From CAZHGD01 sp964531735 (GTDB lineage: Bacteria; Armatimonadota; UBA10988): a stretch of 64,000 nucleotides of DNA. The notes below the pieces were generated by a model. That model ran no database searches. It saw nothing but the letters and a program-made list of their open reading frames with translations, and had not been told where the DNA came from. The stretch is taken from contig CAZHGD010000007.1 of the NCBI GenBank assembly GCA_964531735.1, positions 1-64,000 of the forward strand. Direction: 5' to 3'. Made by a program: the position numbers and the translations under genes. Positions 48,943-58,804 of the stretch are shown piece by piece (the stretch's first letter is position 1; each line of letters opens with the position of its first letter).

Positions 48943-50610
48943 CTAGCGGGCCAGTTCGAGCGGCGGATTGGAAACGAGCCCGAGCCGCGGCAGCGCGAGG
49001 AGCGGTGACCGGTTGGTGCTGGTGGTGAACTCCCATTGCAGCGAGACCGGCGTCTGGTCGGCCAGTAGGCTGACGCGGCAGCGGTAGGAGCGGTTCGGCC
49101 GCAGCGCCTGGCGAGCCACCAGGAACAGGCTGGCGCGCAACAAGCCGCGCGGGTCGCGGTCGGGCGCCAAAACCTGCGCGTCGACTATCTGGCCGGTCTG
49201 GTCCAGCAGCACGGCTTCCGTGACCTTGGTGATGTCGGCGCGGGTCAGGGTCAGCGAGATCGGGTAGCCGACCGGGCCGGGCACTGCACCGCTCCAGGGC
49301 GAGGGGTCTTCCTGGCCGCTCCAGGTGGTCGGGGCGTTGACCTGTCCGTCAGCCGGGAACGTGGTGCATTCGGGCACCTTGGTCAGGTCTTTGGGCTGCT
49401 CCTGGGGCACTCCGGCCAGTATGACGCAGACCGGGCGCTTGTCGCAAGCGACGCCGACACCGTAGGCCGTCGCGGCCGGATCGACCAGGGGCACCCGGTG
49501 GTACACCGTGCCCCACAGGCCGTCCACCGCCGTGATGCCGTCGGCGTAGCCGTGGATCAGCTCACCGGCCACCGTGCCCTGGTAGCCGGCGGCGGCGGCC
49601 CGCTCGGCTGGCGTGCGGCCGGTGAACCCGGGCTGACCGGCCTCCTGCTCATGGTCGCCGGTCGCGCGCGCGGCGAGGTAGTCGGCATGGGCCTGCGCCG
49701 CCCGCATCAGGTCGGGTGCGGTGAACGCGCTGGGCAGGCTCATCGCGGTGCGGAGCTGGTGGATCCGCAGGAAGGCCAGCGCCCGTTGCTCGTCGCCGAC
49801 GCGGCGGCGAGCGGCCTCCATCTGGGCCGGCGTGGCCGGGCTGCCGCCGCGAACCACCACCTTGAGGGCGCCGGAGCGCGCGTGCCCGCCGTACTCACCC
49901 GTGGCGGGCGCGAGCCACAGCAGCCCACCGCGGAGTGGCCGGACGTCGTTGCCGGCGCCGACATGGTAGGTGCGGCCGGCGGCGAACGTCGGCCCGCCGA
50001 AGCGCGCGACCAGAGCACCCCAGCGCAGACCGTCTTCCACGACCCGGCGGCCGTCGCCGTCCGGGGTCAGCCAGGGACCGCCGTCGAACATCCGCCATTC
50101 ACCAAAGGCATCGACGGTGACCGCCTCGCCGTCCTCCACGTAGATGCCCGTTTGCAGTCCGTCACCGGTGGCGGGCACGTCGAACACCGTCGCTTTGGCC
50201 GACAACGCGCCGATCACCTCGGTGACCGGGCGCCCGCCAGACACGGTGATCTTGAGCGTGCCGCCCGGCGCCGGCAGACCGAAGCGGTCGGAGTGGGGGT
50301 AGAACACGAGCAGCCCACTGTCGGCCGCGAGCCACTTGCGGCCGGTGCCCACCGAGACCGGCACGCCGGCGCCGACCTGGCCCATCAGGCGGCCCCAGCA
50401 GTAGATGCCATCGAACTGCCGATGGCCGTTCGCGTTCGAGAGCCCGTACTTGCCGGACCACATGGTCCAGGCGCCGGACACCGTGACATCGACGATCTCG
50501 CCGCGTCGGACATACAGACCTGTGTTCAGCCGTCCCGCCGCGGCGGGAAACTCGAAGTGCGCCGCCGACGGCCCGGCTGTGACCAGCAAGGCAATGAACC
50601 ACAACTGCAT
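48943..50610 (-). CDS. Secreted protein with two LecA-like lectin domains and a CAP domain
   Basis: 555 residues from ATG 50610, chosen because GGTGGAG lies six bases upstream and MQLWFIALLVTAGPSAA is a signal peptide. Residues about 18-125 and 130-245 are tandem beta-sandwiches resembling the PA-IL (LecA) galactose-binding lectin fold: GLYVRRGEIVDVTVSGAW...GHRQFDGIYCWGRLMGQVG, and GIYVEDGEAVTVDAFGEW...GLRWGALVARFGG. Residues about 265-395 form a CAP/SCP-like domain with its AAQAHADYLA and HEQEAGQPGFTGRTPAERAAAAGY blocks. The C-terminal 150 residues are an unassigned beta-domain (VSLQWEFTTS). Probably an extracellular carbohydrate-binding protein; the combination is unusual. Confidence 0.75.
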   Translation of the reverse strand: MQLWFIALLVTAGPSAAHFEFPAAAGRLNTGLYVRRGEIVDVTVSGAWTMWSGKYGLSNANGHRQFDGIYCWGRLMGQVGAGVPVSVGTGRKWLAADSGLLVFYPHSDRFGLPAPGGTLKITVSGGRPVTEVIGALSAKATVFDVPATGDGLQTGIYVEDGEAVTVDAFGEWRMFDGGPWLTPDGDGRRVVEDGLRWGALVARFGGPTFAAGRTYHVGAGNDVRPLRGGLLWLAPATGEYGGHARSGALKVVVRGGSPATPAQMEAARRRVGDEQRALAFLRIHQLRTAMSLPSAFTAPDLMRAAQAHADYLAARATGDHEQEAGQPGFTGRTPAERAAAAGYQGTVAGELIHGYADGITAVDGLWGTVYHRVPLVDPAATAYGVGVACDKRPVCVILAGVPQEQPKDLTKVPECTTFPADGQVNAPTTWSGQEDPSPWSGAVPGPVGYPISLTLTRADITKVTEAVLLDQTGQIVDAQVLAPDRDPRGLLRASLFLVARQALRPNRSYRCRVSLLADQTPVSLQWEFTTSTNRSPLLALPRLGLVSNPPLELAR

Positions 50611-50701
50611 GCCGAACTCCACCGAGTCTTCGACAGCCGGCGCCCGAGTTGGGTTCGGTCGCCGGCGACGAACGGCTGCCGAGCACCGGTCTCAGCCGCT
50701 G

Positions 50702-50710
50702 TGATATCAT
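50702..50710 (+). promoter_or_regulatory. Extended -10 promoter candidate for the GT87-like gene
   Basis: TGATATCAT: TG, one base, TATCAT (five of six to TATAAT), 44 bases before the ATG at 50754. Predicted start is about 50717, at the base of the hairpin at 50715-50736. No -35 box needed for extended -10 promoters; none seen. Confidence 0.5.
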
Positions 50711-50714
50711 GCGC

Positions 50715-50736
50715 TCTGGCCGCCACAGCGGCCAGA
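50715..50736 (+). other. Hairpin at the predicted 5' end of the GT87-like transcript
   Basis: Perfect 9-base stem tctggccgc/gcggccaga with a CACA loop, immediately downstream of the -10 candidate. It could be an operator (18-base dyad) or a 5'-end stem that stabilises the mRNA. Confidence 0.5.
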
Positions 50737-52020
50737 CGAGGCGACTTGACACCATGCCAGCGGCCCGATGCGAACGCGCCACCGTGTGCCAGATTGTAAT
50801 CGCCGTGCTGCTGGCCGTCTGGCTGGTCGCGGACGTCTACGGCCGCGCCGTCTGGCGGCCCGAGCGTCCCTCGCGGCACCACACCGACTGGACCATCTAC
50901 ACCGCCGCCTCGCTGGCGCTGCGGGACGGCGCCGACCCCTACACCGCGGCCAGCCCGCGCGGCTGGTACTACAACTACGCGCCCCTGTTCGCGCTGCTGG
51001 TAACGCCCTTGGCCATGCTGCGCCCGGAGCACGGCGCGGCCATCTGGTATGTGCTGCAGTGTGCCATGGGCTTCGGTATCTACCACCTGCTGCGGCGCCT
51101 AACGCAGCAGTGCCGGGTGATGCAAGTGCCCTGGTGGCTGGTGACCGCGGCGTTGCTGGCCGGCTTCCTGGCCGCCCTTGAGGGGCTCCAGCGCTGTAAC
51201 GTCAACGTGGCCATCGCGTGCTGCCTGCTCGGCGGCTATGTGCTGACGCGCATCGGTGCCAGCCGCGTGGCGGTGCTGACCGGCGGCCTGCTGTTGGCCA
51301 TGGCGGTGGCCACCAAGCTGACGCCACTGCTGCCGGCCCTGGTCGCGGTCGCGCTCACGGCGCGCGAGGCTGGTGGTGTGGTCTCAGGCCGGTGGGCCTG
51401 GTCGGCTGGCGGGCTCGCGGCCGGCCTGCTGCTGTTCTTCCTGCTGCTGCCCGCGGCGGTGATTGGGTGGCGGACGAACGCCGATCTGCTCGGGCGCTGG
51501 TACCATCGGGTGCTGACCAATCCCAACGTGGGTGAGGACACCGCCACCGGGGTGTCGAGTTGGCGCAACCAGAGCTTCAGCCATGCCGCGGCGCAGTTCC
51601 GCCACGGATGGCTCAAGCTCACCGGTCGTGAGGGCGGGACCTGGTGGCAAGGCGACAACGACCGCGCCATGCGGCCGGGCCTCGGCGTGCGGCTGGTGCG
51701 CCTGGCCGTGTTGGCCTTGCTGCTGCTGGCGGTGGTCCGTGCGCCGGCTGAAGACGGTGTCTACCATGGTGCGCTGTTCGGCCTGGCCTGCCTGGCCACC
51801 GCGGCGTTCTCGCCGCTGGCCTGGGTACACCACTACACCTTCGCCGTGGCGGCCTACTACTTCGTGCCGCTCTGGCACCTGCAACGCGGACGGGTCACGA
51901 CGGCTCTGGCCCTGGCCACCGCGCCCTGGCTGCTGATCGCGCTGCACTTTGCCGGCTTGAGCTGCTTTGGCGTCCTCGGCCTGGGCATGGTGACCTGGCT
52001 GATGGTCAGCCTGGCGCAGC

Positions 52021-53544
<1,524 letters not shown>

Positions 53545-53580
53545 TGTACCGGAGAACCGGGCGCGGGCAAGCCGGCCGGC

Positions 53581-54747
53581 TCAGTTGTCGGCGTCGGGCG
53601 CGCCCTCGCTGATCGACAGGCCCTTGGCCGGGTCCTCGCCGGTCAGGCGCTCGGCGAGCGAGAGCGATGCTTCATCCGCGGTGGCCCGGTCGCCGAGGTG
53701 GCCGGCGAACTGCCGCTCGATCTCGGTCTGCTCCGAGCGGCTCATCAGGCCGCGCAAGGCAGTGGCGGTGAGCGCCACCAGCGCCGGCAGCGTGGCGGTC
53801 AGCACCGCGAGCGTGACCCAGCCGACGTCCTTCGAGAGTGGCAACATGCTGGTCAGGTAGACGCCCCAGGCCATCTGCCCAGCGGCGACCAGCGCGATAG
53901 CGAGTTGGCCGATGGCGAACAGCGAACCCAGCGCGAGTTGTCCCAGGGCGGCCAACAGACCGACAGCCGCCTGGCCGATGGCGACCACGCCGATGGCGAG
54001 TTGTCCGACGGCCACCCAGCCCCGGGCGAACTGGCCCACCGCCATCAGCCCGCGGGACTTGCGGCCGCGGGCGTACCACCCGCGGGCGATGCGCTCCTCG
54101 CCGGTCACCGGATCGACGCCGGTGGCGATGCGCCACAACGGCCAGTCCAGCAGCTCGACGCTGCTGCGCCGGTCCTGGCCAAACAGCATCTGGAGCTGTC
54201 CCGGACGCTTCCGGCCGGCGACGCGGCGCACCTCCGCGAGCACGCGTGCGCGGTCGCTCCCGTTCAGGCTGAGCCAGCGCGGCGCCTCGTCGACCTCACG
54301 CATGGCCTCCGAGGGCAGAGCCGAGCAGGCGGTCTCCAGGCGCTGCCGCCAGCCGCTGTCGAAGACCAGTGGCGCCGCCGCGGCCATGGCCAAGGGCCAC
54401 AGCGCGGCCAGCGACTTGAGGAGCGGCCAACCGGCCGGCAGTGTCAGGAACGCCAGCGCGGACATCGCCGCGCCGGCGGCCAGGGCCAGCCACGTCTTGG
54501 TGTTGCGCTTGCCGCGCCACTCGAGCAGCACGGCGGTGGTGCCCGGCTCGCGCCCCGGTTCGAAGCGCACGGTCACCGCCTCGGGCCCGCTGAACACCAG
54601 GCGCTCGGCGGCGGGTGGCGCCCAGAGGAACTCGGTGGCCGTGACCGGCGTGATCGAGTCGCCCTGGTGGGTCAGGCGCAGCGCGGCCAGCGAGGCCAGT
54701 GGCGCCGGCTCGCCGGTGATCACCAGCAGATGACGTTGTCGGCCCAT
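53581..54747 (-). CDS. Membrane protein with GQ-decapeptide repeats
   Basis: 388 residues from ATG 54747, starting just 1 base after the beta-helix gene stop. Two hydrophobic segments (about 86-126) precede a soluble stretch with a degenerate PH-like region. Residues about 238-295 hold six copies of a ten-residue unit GQ-x-A-x-G-x-x-A-[VI] (for example GQLAIGVVAI, GQAAVGLLAA), forming one or two very hydrophobic helices or a beta-roll. Then a further TM pair (about 309-330) and an acidic tail. I do not recognise the family. The repeat recalls Gly/Ala-rich integral membrane stretches of planctomycete proteins of unknown function. Confidence 0.65.
   Translation of the reverse strand: MGRQRHLLVITGEPAPLASLAALRLTHQGDSITPVTATEFLWAPPAAERLVFSGPEAVTVRFEPGREPGTTAVLLEWRGKRNTKTWLALAAGAAMSALAFLTLPAGWPLLKSLAALWPLAMAAAAPLVFDSGWRQRLETACSALPSEAMREVDEAPRWLSLNGSDRARVLAEVRRVAGRKRPGQLQMLFGQDRRSSVELLDWPLWRIATGVDPVTGEERIARGWYARGRKSRGLMAVGQFARGWVAVGQLAIGVVAIGQAAVGLLAALGQLALGSLFAIGQLAIALVAAGQMAWGVYLTSMLPLSKDVGWVTLAVLTATLPALVALTATALRGLMSRSEQTEIERQFAGHLGDRATADEASLSLAERLTGEDPAKGLSISEGAPDADN
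53863..54036 (-). repeat. Six-copy 30-base repeat encoding GQxAxGxxA(V/I)
   Basis: Degenerate at the DNA level but regular at the protein level: GQ recurs every 10 residues with Ala at position 4 and Gly at 6. Maps to residues about 238-295 of the membrane protein. Confidence 0.75.
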
Positions 54748-54748
54748 G

Positions 54749-57376
54749 CTATTGTCCCGGGCCGGGCACCCGTACTGGCGGCGCCGGCCAACTCGCGCGG
54801 TGCGGATCGGCGTAGATGCCGATGCGCTCGAACGGGATCGGCTCGAACCCGAGCGCCAGCGCCGGCGATTCCGGCCGCAGCCGGTAGTTGCCGGCGGCGG
54901 CGTCCACGAACAGCGGATCGGCCACCTTCGAGTGGACATCCTGCCCGATGGCCTGCCAGCCCGTCCACTCGTCGGAGGACTCGGCTTCACGCAGCGACAG
55001 ATCGTCCACGAACGCCGACCCGTCGGTCTCGCGGAAGTCCAACCGGATGTACAGGTCGGTCATGGTCGGCAGATGGCCGGGCTCGCCCGGGCCGGGCACC
55101 TTGAACGGCAGCTCCAGCTTCTGCCAGGTGGTGCCGACCTTGGCCGACGTCTCTCGCGCCCAGTGGTGCTGGCCAGCGCGGTACGACTGCGCCACCAGGT
55201 TGACGTTGAACCCCGGGCGCGTGGCGCGGAACCACGCCGTCAGCAGGTAGCCGCGACCGGGCACGATGGGCAGGTTGTCGGTCTTGAGCATCGCGTACTG
55301 CGGCGGCGTCTGCGGCGGTCCGGCGCAGGTCACCTGTAGCGACTGCCGGCCGCTGTGCGCCACCGCGGTGGTCAGTGCCGCGCTGGTGCGCTCGTTCGGC
55401 CGGATGTACCAGCCCCACGGCTTGGGCAACTGGCCCGCGGCGCCCGGCTCGAAATCCGGGGTGGGGCAGAGCTCTCGCTCGCCCACCTTGGTCACGGTGA
55501 CATGACCCGTGGGCACCGGGCGGCCGTGGCACCAGACCAGATTGTGGTCGAACTCGGTGCGCGCCAGGGGCAGGCTGTTCATGCGGTAGACCGCGGCGTT
55601 CGGACGGCTGGCCACCAGGATGTTGCGGCGAATGCGGTTGCCGCTCATCTGCACCCAGTCGGCGGGCGCTTCGGCGAACAGCTCGGGGAACCGCCGCCGC
55701 CATTCCGGCCGCTCGCGCCGCTGCTGCCAGTTGCGTTCGACCTCGGCCAGGTTCGGCAGCCGCGCCCAGCCGTTGAACTCGACTTGCTGGAGGTGCCCGT
55801 CGACCAGGACGTTGTTCTCAATGCGGTTGTCGCGGCCGTTGTGGATGTGGACGCCGGCGCGGAGCACGCCGACGACCACGTTGCCGAAGACCTCGACGCC
55901 GCTGCCCAGGTCGTCCAGGTAGATGCCCCAGCAGAAGCTCGGCGTGGTCCAGCGCCCGTTCTCGCGCCCGAAGCCGTAGACGTCGTGGATCAGGTTCTGC
56001 CGCACGCGGCACCCGCGCGGCGTGACGCCGTCGCGTCCGCCGGTGTAGATGGCCCCGGTGTCGTGCGTTTCGAGGTCCAGGTGGTGCAGGTGGTTCTGCT
56101 CGATCAGGTGGTCGTGCCCACCGAAGATGACGGCGAACCGCGGGCAGTGGTGGACCGTGTTGCGCTGGAACCGGTTGCCCACGCCTTCCAGCCGCACGCC
56201 ACAGCCTTGCTTCCAGACGAAGCCGGTGCGGCTGATCAGGTTGTTCTCGGCGATGTTGCCGGCCGCCGTCAACGTCTGGTCGTCACCACCGGTCAGCTTC
56301 ACGCCGTGCGAGCCGACCTCGCTGATATCGCAGCCGTAGACCCGATTGTCTCGCCCGCCGAACACACCGACGCCGGCGCAGTCCTCCCACGGTCCCCAGC
56401 CACCGATGCGGGTGTCCGCGCCCGTGTTGCGGACCGTGCAGCCGATCACGGCGCAACCGCTGGTGTCACGCATGATCACCGCACCGCGCCGGGCGACCTC
56501 GATGGCCAGACCAACGATGCTGACGTCATGGGTGCCGGCGGCCAGCTCGAAGGCATAGTCGGCGGTGGGCACCTCGACCACGCCGGTGCTCGGGTCGCCA
56601 GGCGGGTAGAAGTAGAGCACGGAGTCCCGCCGGTCCAGGTACCACTCGCCGGGGGTGTCCAGTTCCTCCAGCAGGTTCTGGAAGTAGTAGCGCTCGGCGC
56701 CGCCACCCTCGATGCCGTCGTAGGTGTCGGCAGCCAGGTTGACCTCACGCGTGGCCGCGTCGGCCGACTGCACGCCGACGATGGTGTTGTAGTAGTTGTA
56801 GCGGTGGTAGAAGAACACCTCGGCCTGGCTGAGGTCGCGCCAGGGCTTGACGCTGTTGGCCGCGGCGCGGAAGCGGCGGCTGCTGCCCTTCTCCACAGTG
56901 GCCTCGGCATAGAGCCAGCCGCCGCCGATGGGGTCCCGCGGATCCGCGTTCGGCCAGCGAGCCAGCGTCTGGCGCTGCCCGTTCCAGTAGAGCTCGCGGA
57001 ATGGCACGTTACCCAGCCCGAGGGTCTTGAGGTCGCACCGGACGAGGCCGTTCTGCCACGGCTGCCAGGCGGTGATCGGACGGCCGGCGACCACTCGCGG
57101 CCGAGTGCCGCGCGCCGGCTCGACGTGCAGCCCACTGTCCTCCGCGGTCAGCCGCACGGGTCCAGGAAGGTAGTGCGTGCCGCCGCCCAGAATGATGCGC
57201 CTGGCCTCGCCGGCTGCCGTCTGCCGCGCGAGTTCCACCGCGCGCTGCAGCGTGGCGACGGGCGCGGCCGGACTGCCATCGGCGGTGTTGCGCCCGTCGG
57301 TGGCCACGTGGATATCGCGAGCGGCGGCCACCAGCGGACAGATGGCGGCTGCGGTGACCAGAATGTGACGTACCAT
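54749..57376 (-). CDS. Secreted right-handed parallel beta-helix protein with C-terminal carbohydrate-binding-like domain
   Basis: 875 residues. Signal peptide MVRHILVTAAAICPLVAA. The opening IHVATDGRNTADGSPAAPVATLQRAVELAR is the standard start of secreted beta-helix enzymes. Residues about 280-560 show repeated short coils with N-x-I/V and His-rich turns (GCGVRLEGVGNRFQRNTVHHC, ENNLISRTGFVW, RQNLIHDVYG), as in GH141-like and polysaccharide-lyase beta-helix families. The C-terminal 200 residues (YAMLKTDNLPIVPGRGYLLTAWFRAT) resemble a CBM beta-sandwich. TGGAGCG precedes the ATG. Likely extracellular polysaccharide degradation; specificity unknown. First gene of the unit leading into the GQ-repeat gene and lysS. 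Confidence 0.75.
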   Translation of the reverse strand: MVRHILVTAAAICPLVAAARDIHVATDGRNTADGSPAAPVATLQRAVELARQTAAGEARRIILGGGTHYLPGPVRLTAEDSGLHVEPARGTRPRVVAGRPITAWQPWQNGLVRCDLKTLGLGNVPFRELYWNGQRQTLARWPNADPRDPIGGGWLYAEATVEKGSSRRFRAAANSVKPWRDLSQAEVFFYHRYNYYNTIVGVQSADAATREVNLAADTYDGIEGGGAERYYFQNLLEELDTPGEWYLDRRDSVLYFYPPGDPSTGVVEVPTADYAFELAAGTHDVSIVGLAIEVARRGAVIMRDTSGCAVIGCTVRNTGADTRIGGWGPWEDCAGVGVFGGRDNRVYGCDISEVGSHGVKLTGGDDQTLTAAGNIAENNLISRTGFVWKQGCGVRLEGVGNRFQRNTVHHCPRFAVIFGGHDHLIEQNHLHHLDLETHDTGAIYTGGRDGVTPRGCRVRQNLIHDVYGFGRENGRWTTPSFCWGIYLDDLGSGVEVFGNVVVGVLRAGVHIHNGRDNRIENNVLVDGHLQQVEFNGWARLPNLAEVERNWQQRRERPEWRRRFPELFAEAPADWVQMSGNRIRRNILVASRPNAAVYRMNSLPLARTEFDHNLVWCHGRPVPTGHVTVTKVGERELCPTPDFEPGAAGQLPKPWGWYIRPNERTSAALTTAVAHSGRQSLQVTCAGPPQTPPQYAMLKTDNLPIVPGRGYLLTAWFRATRPGFNVNLVAQSYRAGQHHWARETSAKVGTTWQKLELPFKVPGPGEPGHLPTMTDLYIRLDFRETDGSAFVDDLSLREAESSDEWTGWQAIGQDVHSKVADPLFVDAAAGNYRLRPESPALALGFEPIPFERIGIYADPHRASWPAPPVRVPGPGQ

Positions 57377-57454
57377 CGGCGAGACGCTCCAAGGGCCGTC
57401 TCATTCGCGGTGCAGGAGTCGGGCTCCTGCCCGCAGCGCCTGGGAGAGGGAGAC

Positions 57455-58009
57455 ATGGGCCACAACGTATGGCCGCTGTTCGACTGGTCGAAGATGGCCT
57501 CGGCCGCCGCGGTGCCGGTGGTGATCGTGTCAGCGTGCGCGCTGCTCTGCCTGGCGCTCTACAACCGCCTGGCCGCGGTGGTGGCCCGGCTCCGGGGCTT
57601 CCAGCGCGAGCGGATCGAGGCGGCCACCGCGCTGGCGCGCCTGCGTGCACACCCGCAGCCGACGCCCGAGGAGACGCTACGTTGGCAGACGGTGCTGACC
57701 AACCTGGCCGGGCAGATAGAGGCCGTCACGGCCCGCGCCCACCTGGTCCAGCGGGCCATCGCCTTCCTGCTCAGCGCCATCTGCACGCTGATGGTGTCGT
57801 CGTTGTGCTCGGGCCTGGGCGCGATCTACCAGCCGATGACGTTCGGCGCGGCGGTGTTCTTCCTCACCGGCGTCACGTTCATGCTGACCGGCGTGCTCCA
57901 CGCGCTCCGCGAGCTGCGCACGGCGCTCGACCCGGCCAGGCTGGAGACGATGGTGATCGACGAGTTCGAGGAGGCGCTTTCGCTCGGGCTCGACACGCGC
58001 GGCGGTTAG
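57455..58009 (+). CDS. DUF2721 membrane protein
   Basis: 184 residues from ATG 57455, with GGGAG upstream. The first helix reads AAVPVVIVSACALLCLALYNRLAAVVARL, a close match to the DUF2721 signature (I-V-S-A-C-x-L-L and N-R-x-x-x-V-x-R-x-R). A charged cytoplasmic helix with ALARLRAHPQPTPEE follows, then two more hydrophobic helices (AIAFLLSAICTLMVSSLCSG, FGAAVFFLTGVTFMLTGVL). Family function is unknown. Divergent from the beta-helix gene with 78 bases between starts. Its stop overlaps the convergent gene by four bases. Confidence 0.85.
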   Translation: MGHNVWPLFDWSKMASAAAVPVVIVSACALLCLALYNRLAAVVARLRGFQRERIEAATALARLRAHPQPTPEETLRWQTVLTNLAGQIEAVTARAHLVQRAIAFLLSAICTLMVSSLCSGLGAIYQPMTFGAAVFFLTGVTFMLTGVLHALRELRTALDPARLETMVIDEFEEALSLGLDTRGG

Positions 58010-58794
58010 CGCCCGGCGGCCGTGCTGACCGGGCGCACCGACACCACGGCGCGACTGCCGCTCAACAGGTCCTCGCCGTCCACCGTGGCGGTGTCGCCGT
58101 CGACCTTGACCGACTTGGCCACGAACGACGCCGGGCCGGCCAGTCGCCACGTGCGGCCGGTCCGCCGGTCGGCGACCTCGAACGACAGACCGTCGGGTCG
58201 CACGGTCACCCCGAGCGCGCTGCTGGACCAGGCGAGCGACGCCGGGCCATGGTAGGCGCCGCGGAGCGAGGCCAGGTCGCCCAGGCTCTGGACCACGAAG
58301 CCGTCCACCAGGAAGTCGACCGGGCCGCTGCCAATCACCCGGCACATCAGCCGCGGCAGGCCCACGGGCACCAGGCAGCGGGTGGTGACCTCCTGCCACT
58401 CGTTCTGCGGCCGGCTGACCTGCCGCGGCGACGCCGACCAGATCGCGCCGTCGGCGCCTTGCTCCGGCAGGAATGTGCCGCACAACACCACGTGCCCGCT
58501 GCCGAGCAGCTTGATCCGCACGGACAGGGCCAGCACCTCGCCGGGCTTGGCGTGCGTGATGGTCAGTGGCGCGGCTAACGACCAGTCTTGCTGGCCGGTG
58601 TGGACCACATGGAGACAGTGCGGGCCGACGGCGCCACCGTCGACCATCTCGGTGCGGACCGCGCTCTCGCCGGCGCGCGCCCAGGCTTTGCTCCAGCCCT
58701 TCGGGTAGCCGTTCTCGACGGCTTCCAGGTCGCCGTTGATGACCAACGACGGCGCCGCACTCAGGCAGACGGCAAGCAGTGTCAGCCACGACAT
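58006..58794 (-). CDS. Secreted carbohydrate-binding-like protein
   Basis: 262 residues from ATG 58794 (GGAG site), signal peptide MSWLTLLAVCLSAAPS. SLVINGDLEAVENGYPKGWSKAW is the N-x-D-F/L-E ... P-x-G-W opening of CBM4/9-like beta-sandwiches, followed by LALSVRIKLLGSGHVVLCGTF and a second beta-region (ALGVTVRPDGLSFEVADRRTGRTW). The second part looks like the start of a larger catalytic domain, as in glycoside hydrolases, and the protein then ends; it may be a truncated derivative. It is 10 bases downstream of the M28/FtsX gene on the same strand. Confidence 0.6.
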   Translation of the reverse strand: MSWLTLLAVCLSAAPSLVINGDLEAVENGYPKGWSKAWARAGESAVRTEMVDGGAVGPHCLHVVHTGQQDWSLAAPLTITHAKPGEVLALSVRIKLLGSGHVVLCGTFLPEQGADGAIWSASPRQVSRPQNEWQEVTTRCLVPVGLPRLMCRVIGSGPVDFLVDGFVVQSLGDLASLRGAYHGPASLAWSSSALGVTVRPDGLSFEVADRRTGRTWRLAGPASFVAKSVKVDGDTATVDGEDLLSGSRAVVSVRPVSTAAGR

Positions 58795-58804
58795 GGGTCC
58801 ACTC

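Noticed and set aside
55355..57454. Plus-strand frame extending the DUF2721 gene far upstream
   Set aside because: It is the complement of the beta-helix gene. The DUF2721 N-terminus and a ribosome site fix the start at 57455.
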